Positions 58,928-64,000 of a stretch of DNA of 64,000 nucleotides are shown piece by piece; the stretch's first letter is position 1, and each line of letters begins with the position of its first letter. The notes beneath the pieces were generated by a model, which was not told the DNA's origin, made no database searches, and saw only the letters and a list, made by a program, of their open reading frames with translations. The stretch is from Haloplanus sp. HW8-1. Lineage in GTDB: Archaea > Halobacteriota > Halobacteria > Halobacteriales > Haloferacaceae. A program made the position numbers and the translations under genes. Where the stretch lies: positions 1,240,001-1,304,000 of the forward strand of contig NZ_CP098518.1 of the NCBI RefSeq assembly GCF_023703795.1, given 5' to 3'.

Positions 58928-59102
58928 ACCCCCGGTCGTTCAGCGGCGTTTATAATTGTAGTTGAAATTGAAATTTCCGTTCACGATGATACGACGTCTC
59001 GACAAATGACAGTTCAGTCGTCAGCCGCTAATACGTGCGTTTCCGAGCTATTCCGATATTGTCGATGCGATCATCAATTACTCTGGCATAACAGTCGGAT
59101 AA

Positions 59103-60731
59103 TCAATCTTGCGTGGGATGAGGGTTAGATCGAGCGTCACGTTTGCCGTCACCACGTGGGAGTTGAACAGTTACCACTGTTCCGGAGCTGTCGGCGTCGA
59201 ACGAAAGCGTACCGCCGAGTCGGGTGACGATCCACTGGACCATCCAGATGCCCAGTCCCCGTCCATGACGGAGCTGTGACTGTTCGACGGATCCAAGCAC
59301 TGCGTACTCCTGTTCGGGGATGCCTGGTCCTTCGTCTTCAATCGTAATCACAGCATGTTGGGCGGATGCGCGAACTGAGACGCGAACGGGTGGCTCGTCC
59401 ATCTCGGCGTGTTTCATGCCGTTGCTGACGAGTTCAGCCACGACGGTCCGGACGGCCTCACGACTGGTATGCAGCGTTACCGGCTCCGTGTCGACGGTCA
59501 CGGTCCCTCCGAAATCGTCGGCGACCCGATTTCCCACCTCTTGGGTGAGTTCTCCGATTTCGATCCGTTCCCGGCCGATGTGCTCCTGCGAGAGGAGTTG
59601 GTCCATCTCGGTGACGGTCTCGCTCGTCGTTGCGAGCTCTCTGGCGGAATTCGCGATCTGTTTACCACGTTCCGGCTGGTCAGAAAGGAGTTCCGCGTGT
59701 GCACGGATCACGTCTACTTTGTTACGGAGGTTGTGACGCAAGAGCCTCACGAGGACGTTTCTCCGCTGCTGGTTGCTCCGCCGTGCTGTAACGTCACGGA
59801 AGATGTAGATGTCCCCGGTCGAGTCACCGTTCGCTTCCGTCATCGGGCTGTGGGTCACCTCGAACCATCGGCGCCCGATTTCGGTAGTCAGCTCACGGTC
59901 GACGAGAGTATCGTGGAGTTCATCGGGTTCAACCCCGATGAGCGACTCGAAATCACGTCCGAAGGCGTTTCGAGACTGTGCCCCGAGAAACACCTGCCTC
60001 GCGGTTTCGTTCATATGAATGATATTTCCACGCGTGTCCGTTACGACCACGGCTTCCGAAACTTCTCCGAGAACCACGCCGCGGGCCAACCGTGCCTGTT
60101 TCGTGGTGTTTTCGGCTGCTTCGGTGAACACGCTCGCCGCCAATGGCACTCCAGAGCCGAGGGCGGTGGCCAAGATGAGGTTCTGGACGACACCGTCTTG
60201 CAGGGGAGTGAGTGACGCGACGAACCCGACCATAACGAGACTGCTACCGCTGATTGGAAGGAGAACGCCTTGCCACAGCGGGACCAATTTGCGCTTGAGT
60301 GTCGCCTGTGAGAGCAGAAAGGTTCCCGCGACGCTCCCGTACGTTGCCGAGATATTGATGATGGCCACCGAGACGTCTTGGATCACTGACACCGGTAGTT
60401 GCGTCGCGAACACGAGGGCGACAGCCGTTCCGGTGCCACCGAAAAGTCGCCTGCGCGTGAGTTCTGGACCGCGACCGGTGTGTTCGACTGCGAACCACAA
60501 CCAGGCTATCGACGCCCCAAACAGGGCGACTCTCACACCGCTGAACAGCGTCTCGATATCAGCCACGCTCAGACGGACGGCCACGTCAAGGACGGCGACC
60601 ACGGCGAGACACCCGGCAGTGATACCGAGACCGGTCGTCCCGAGTTCCGGTCGACTGGCGATGGCCGTGATTCCGGCCGTGACCAGGGTCACGACGAGGA
60701 GGACATCGGCGATGACGAGCAGGTCGATCAT
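59103..60731 (-). CDS. 7TM-PAS sensor histidine kinase
   Basis: Haloarchaeal histidine kinase of 542 residues. N-terminal 7TM sensor region (about 1-205), a PAS domain (about 222-318, VVVTDTRGNIIHMN, ending in IFRDVTAR), H box with phospho-His333 in VRLLRHNLRNKVDV, and HATPase with Asn437 in AELVSNGMKHA, DEGPGIP (466-472) and GRGLGIWMV (G2). All catalytic elements are intact. The start overlaps the stop of the degenerate partner by 4 bp. No response regulator is adjacent, so the output partner is unknown. Confidence 0.9.
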   Translation of the reverse strand: MIDLLVIADVLLVVTLVTAGITAIASRPELGTTGLGITAGCLAVVAVLDVAVRLSVADIETLFSGVRVALFGASIAWLWFAVEHTGRGPELTRRRLFGGTGTAVALVFATQLPVSVIQDVSVAIINISATYGSVAGTFLLSQATLKRKLVPLWQGVLLPISGSSLVMVGFVASLTPLQDGVVQNLILATALGSGVPLAASVFTEAAENTTKQARLARGVVLGEVSEAVVVTDTRGNIIHMNETARQVFLGAQSRNAFGRDFESLIGVEPDELHDTLVDRELTTEIGRRWFEVTHSPMTEANGDSTGDIYIFRDVTARRSNQQRRNVLVRLLRHNLRNKVDVIRAHAELLSDQPERGKQIANSARELATTSETVTEMDQLLSQEHIGRERIEIGELTQEVGNRVADDFGGTVTVDTEPVTLHTSREAVRTVVAELVSNGMKHAEMDEPPVRVSVRASAQHAVITIEDEGPGIPEQEYAVLGSVEQSQLRHGRGLGIWMVQWIVTRLGGTLSFDADSSGTVVTVQLPRGDGKRDARSNPHPTQD

Positions 60732-62494
60732 CGCTCACCCCCAGACCGGGTCTTGCGTGCGGGAAGCGCCAAGCGGAGATGTTCCCAAGGTGTCCCGTCG
60801 ACACCCACGCTCCCACCAGCATCGATGGCAATCAACGAGAGCAGCTTCGCTGCGGGATGCTCCGCGGTGGGCTCTGCCACCGGATCGGCGTCATCGTCGC
60901 GGGAGTCCGTTCGTATATCGACGTGTACGACTCCGTCGTATCCGTGACCGTCGGCTGCCATAACGGCCAGTTGCGGACCCGGCTGGCGGTTCGATGCGCC
61001 CGCATCGGATCCGGTTCCCGACTCGGAGCCAGCGACCGATCCGTCGTTTGCGCCCCGCCCTCCGGTGTCGGCCTCGAACGAGATGGTCACCGAACGGTTC
61101 CGGATCGTGACAGTGTCGAAAACGGCCGCGAACCCCGCAATCAAGAGCGGGTGTGGGACTGCGACGGTGTACGACTCTCCGGTCGCTTGGATGGTGTGCT
61201 CGTCTGCCTGTATCGAACTGCGCGCCGCGGCGGTCCGAATCCCTGTCAGCAGGTCGCTTGATTCTTCCAAGGAAGTCCCGGCGAGCGCTTGTTCCATCTC
61301 TCTTGCACGCTTCCCGACTGTGAGCAGGAGGTCGCTACGTGTCCGGATTCGTTCGCCCACACCCTCGGGGTCGGCCCGCGCGTCGCTCGGCGCGACTCCG
61401 GGCGTGTTACAACTATCCCGTTCTTCAACCGACGATGCGAGCCTTGCGATTTCGTCGAGCTGGACGCCGATCACTTCGGAGAGGAGGTCGGTCAGCATGC
61501 GCGTTTGCCGCTCGCGGAGCCGTTGGTCGGTCGCGTCTCCGAACAGCAGTACCGTGCCGAGGGGAACGCCGTCGGTGTCGTCAACGGCCTCCGGAACGAC
61601 GGTCAAGACTCCATCGCTCACTCGAATCAGTTGTCGCTCCTCGTGTGCCAGCACCGCATCGTCGAAGATACGTTGGACGGGGCGTCCGACCACGGCCGCC
61701 TGCTCGCAGCCGAACGTGTCTTCGGCGGCAGTGTTGAGATCGACCACCCTGTCCTTGCGGTCGATAGCCACGACCGGTTCCGACAACTCATCGACGATAC
61801 GACTCTGGACTACCGGCCGGGCAACCGGAAGTTGTTCTAACGGCCGGTGCCAGTGCAGCGTGGCCAAGAGCCCCCCGCCTGCAAGGAGCAGGACGACAGG
61901 AAAGATCCGTTCCGAGTGGGCAAATACCGACGACAGGATCGGGGCCAGAGCCAACACGAGAAGTGACCCCGCCGGTAAGAGCCCCTGTCCATACGGCACG
62001 GCGTCTCGAGAGATTGCCGCCCAGAGAAGGATGGCTGCGGCGATAGCGTACAGCGGAGTAAGCACTCCGGAGACGAGCCCGATTACGCGCTGAGTGAGGA
62101 TACCCGCCTGCGATGTCGTCTCGACACCCAGTTCGAACGGGAGGAAACTTACTATCAGAAGTATGACTGGTAGCGATATCAAGAGAGTTCGAACCGACCA
62201 AGTGAGCCACTGGCCGCGCCCGGTAAACCTGATAGCGAACAGGAACGCGAAAACGGCGACGAACCCGGAGGTGTTGTACAACGTTACGATCCAAAGTCCC
62301 TGATACCGTGCCGGGTAGACGAACATGACTATGAAAGCGATACTACCGAGCGTGAGCAAACCCCCGACAGTAGCTAGCGCTCTGGCTCCGGGCCTGCTTC
62401 GTCGATTCCACGCCGATCGGGTGAGCGCAACTGCGATCAGTAAAGCGGCGGCGCCAAGCAGCGAGTGGGAGAGAGAAATCCCGTAGGGTGACAT
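60728..62494 (-). CDS. Degenerate 7TM-PAS histidine kinase-like protein
   Basis: Protein of 588 residues with the same plan as its downstream neighbour: 7TM region (about 8-212), PAS (about 230-325, VVAIDRKDRVVDLNTAAEDTFGCEQ in parts), then a kinase-like region. The H box position (about 337-345) reads DLLSEVIGV, without a histidine, and the ATPase part lacks the N box and glycine motifs (HPLLIAGFAAVFDTVTIRN). A low-complexity Ser/Gly/Asp insert lies near 500. It therefore looks like a pseudokinase that could sense a signal and regulate the real kinase. ATATAATT near 62524-62531 is its likely TATA box. Confidence 0.75.
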   Translation of the reverse strand: MSPYGISLSHSLLGAAALLIAVALTRSAWNRRSRPGARALATVGGLLTLGSIAFIVMFVYPARYQGLWIVTLYNTSGFVAVFAFLFAIRFTGRGQWLTWSVRTLLISLPVILLIVSFLPFELGVETTSQAGILTQRVIGLVSGVLTPLYAIAAAILLWAAISRDAVPYGQGLLPAGSLLVLALAPILSSVFAHSERIFPVVLLLAGGGLLATLHWHRPLEQLPVARPVVQSRIVDELSEPVVAIDRKDRVVDLNTAAEDTFGCEQAAVVGRPVQRIFDDAVLAHEERQLIRVSDGVLTVVPEAVDDTDGVPLGTVLLFGDATDQRLRERQTRMLTDLLSEVIGVQLDEIARLASSVEERDSCNTPGVAPSDARADPEGVGERIRTRSDLLLTVGKRAREMEQALAGTSLEESSDLLTGIRTAAARSSIQADEHTIQATGESYTVAVPHPLLIAGFAAVFDTVTIRNRSVTISFEADTGGRGANDGSVAGSESGTGSDAGASNRQPGPQLAVMAADGHGYDGVVHVDIRTDSRDDDADPVAEPTAEHPAAKLLSLIAIDAGGSVGVDGTPWEHLRLALPARKTRSGGER

Positions 62495-62870
62495 ACAGCT
62501 ACCGATTGGTTGTGATAGGCCGCGGATATAATTTCGGACGCATCATCGATGATCGGGCGTCGGACGCAAATGAGGTGGGATTTTCGGGTGGTTGTATCCG
62601 ACCCCGTCCCTCTCAGCGGCGTGGCATGAGCGTGCAGTCTTGCAGGCTTCATTTCTCCCGACCGGTGAGACGGTCACAGTCGCTCGGTCGCGGGGGACGC
62701 GTTCGGAGACGCGTTGTCCAAGACCGACGAACGGTGTAAGCCGCGCCTGAACTGACGTTCGTGTCATTTGTTGACGACCCTTCCTGTCACAACCTACACC
62801 TACCAACCCGCCACTCCGGCTCAAGCCGTTTTTAACCACTCAGAACGCGACAGCAGAGAGCAATAGTGAG
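62495..62870. other. Intergenic region upstream of kinase pair
   Basis: About 376 bp without a credible gene. The left end has the TATA candidate for the kinase operon (GGATATAATT, 62523-62532, read on the minus strand). A TGTCATTTGT at 62762-62771 is the inverse of ACAAATGACA at 58999-59008 on the other flank of the kinase pair. Confidence 0.5.
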
Positions 62871-63494
62871 TCAGGACTGAAGCGGATTCGACAGATCGAA
62901 ACGCCGTAGGAGGAGTTCACCACCAGTCGTGACGACCAGAACACCGAGACACGGTGGCAGCAGTCCGACGACCCACACAAGAAGGGCGAACAGCCCGCCA
63001 GACTCACCGCCCACCAAGAGGACAAACTCGCCGAGAGCCCACGTCACGCCGAACAACCAGACGAGCGGCGTCCACGTTTCGTGGCTGACCAACAGGTACA
63101 CCGGAAGAACGAATTGACCCGCGATTACGATTGCAAACCCGACCAGTACGGGGGCGACGAGGGGTGCATCTTCGACCGGATCGAACGCGAACCGCCAGAA
63201 CACCAGCCGAACCCCGGCCCACAGACCGAGCATGGTTGTTGCGTACGCCGCTCCACCACCGACGAGCAATGGGCGCCTCGTCGAGAACCGCCGACCGACA
63301 ACCGCTAAAGCGACAGCCCCAACCGCAACCACCACTGCGACGCCCGTCGTCAGCGTCGGATCGAACGCGTGACGTGGCGTGAGCTGTCCCAGAACTGACC
63401 CGTTCCATGCGGGAATCTCCGGCCACAGTGTCGCGTCCGTTCCCATCATCTGGAGTTGCCACAGGAGTAGTGAACCACTCGTCTCTGTGTCCAA
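62871..63494 (-). CDS. Hypothetical polytopic membrane protein
   Basis: Protein of 207 residues with about five hydrophobic helices, the strongest at 50-67, 75-93, 109-133, 141-160 and 166-188. The N-terminal 45 residues are polar, with WPEIPAWNGSVLG, and could lie outside. The C-terminus RRFDLSNPLQS is basic and inside. No family is recognised. It lies in the low-GC accessory segment with unknown relation to the kinases. Confidence 0.55.
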   Translation of the reverse strand: MDTETSGSLLLWQLQMMGTDATLWPEIPAWNGSVLGQLTPRHAFDPTLTTGVAVVVAVGAVALAVVGRRFSTRRPLLVGGGAAYATTMLGLWAGVRLVFWRFAFDPVEDAPLVAPVLVGFAIVIAGQFVLPVYLLVSHETWTPLVWLFGVTWALGEFVLLVGGESGGLFALLVWVVGLLPPCLGVLVVTTGGELLLRRFDLSNPLQS

Positions 63495-63595
63495 CGAGTG
63501 AGTTCGATTGATAAATTCAACGGCTGGTGACTCAGCAGGTCAGATTACAGTCCGAACGTCTCGTGCAAGATGGAACGCGCATATTCACCGGATCA

Positions 63596-64000
63596 CTATT
63601 CCACCGTTGCCACTATCTCGAGGACGACGGGTGTCAGAATAAGTATTGCAAAAGCGCCGAGAATTACCCCGAATAGCAACAGAAACCCTCCTCGACCGGC
63701 TTTCCTCAACGCGGTGTTTCCTGAATCGTCGTTCATCACCGTCAGGTGAGCTTCCTCGGACATCATAACTGCATCCGCATCCGTGACTGCTTCCGCTGGT
63801 ACTGGGGTAGCTTTCCCAACAACCGTGATTTTCTCGCCAACGCCGATCGTTCCTTCACTCACCTCGATGGGTTTCGTGGTGTCGCCCAAGACCGATGTGT
63901 ATACTGATGGTTCCACCTCCAGCCTGTCATCAGCAAGTTCTTGTTCGATTGATTTTTTTGTACTTGGTGTTTTCGTCGTAGTATTCAGCGACAGGCCCTC
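63596..64000 (-). CDS. Membrane-anchored protein, C-terminal part (GIDE-like domain possible)
   Basis: Partial: 134 codons are visible and the frame is open through the right window edge. The segment GTIGVGEKITVVGKATP followed by MMSEEAHLTVMNDDSGN and a C-terminal helix (GGFLLLFGVILGAFAILIL) resembles the GIDE/MULAN-type domain of small membrane E3-like proteins found in haloarchaea, where the glycine-rich signature precedes a membrane helix. The N-terminal sequence lies outside the window, so the family is tentative. Confidence 0.4.
   Translation of the reverse strand, partial: EGLSLNTTTKTPSTKKSIEQELADDRLEVEPSVYTSVLGDTTKPIEVSEGTIGVGEKITVVGKATPVPAEAVTDADAVMMSEEAHLTVMNDDSGNTALRKAGRGGFLLLFGVILGAFAILILTPVVLEIVATVE

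Noticed and set aside
1-64000. CRISPR array or complete insertion sequence
   Set aside because: No regularly spaced direct repeats and no intact transposase with terminal inverted repeats were seen.

Overview
The window is chromosomal DNA of a haloarchaeon (class Halobacteria; genus not determined). The evidence is very high GC with strong GC3, acidic proteins, promoters with TATA-like boxes about 25-28 nt before start codons and few ribosome-binding sites (leaderless style), and typical archaeal gene content: a complex I-like nuo operon without NuoE/F/G, ADP-forming acetyl-CoA synthetase, a PurN-PurH formyltransferase fusion without IMP cyclohydrolase, a haloarchaeal 7TM histidine kinase and several haloarchaea-only conserved proteins. 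No rRNA, tRNA, CRISPR array or intact insertion sequence was seen.

Layout. 1-3.2 kb: a truncated peptide-type ABC substrate-binding lipoprotein, a purine phosphoribosyltransferase (hpt), a conserved haloarchaeal protein and a monothiol glutaredoxin. 3.2-8.3 kb: de novo purine genes purB (minus), divergent purN-purH fusion, then purK-purE. 8.4-18.8 kb: an 11-gene nuo operon (A, B, CD, H, I, J1, J2, K, L, M, N), mostly with overlapping start and stop codons. 18.8-28.9 kb: housekeeping and conserved genes (RCK-DHH phosphoesterase, CBS-ParB-like protein, DUF7544-type membrane protein with a 36-bp tandem repeat, M24 peptidase, a BioD/DRTGG protein coupled to ADP-forming acetyl-CoA ligase, ZIP transporter, universal stress protein).

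29.0-38.9 kb is a metabolic island: DUF917 - hydantoinase/oxoprolinase - DUF917 on the minus strand, a divergent NCS1 permease with a small 4-TM partner, then convergent hyuB/hyuA. Its content implies import and ring opening of a cyclic amide (hydantoin, thiohydantoin, oxoproline or related lactam). This is the strongest candidate here for an undescribed pathway. 39.0-48.6 kb: thioredoxin reductase, a DUF357 protein, an MRJP/Yellow-type propeller protein, the DabA-DabB inorganic carbon/proton-coupled transporter preceded by an Lrp/AsnC regulator, cysS and a conserved ACT-like protein. 48.9-51.8 kb: proC-proB-proA proline biosynthesis. 51.8-55.5 kb: VTT-domain membrane protein with a coupled small protein, OsmC, a CtBP-like dehydrogenase, an enoyl-CoA hydratase/isomerase homologue and a DUF2892-type protein.

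55.5-64 kb is accessory. About 1.6 kb carries no credible intact gene but holds AT-rich islands, an imperfect sequence duplication and a clear C-terminal remnant of a short-chain dehydrogenase. It is followed by small hypothetical membrane proteins, a real 7TM-PAS histidine kinase translationally coupled to a degenerate 7TM-PAS kinase-like protein lacking the phosphoacceptor histidine, another membrane protein and a protein cut by the window end. Domain names are from memory of family motifs; no database search was run.
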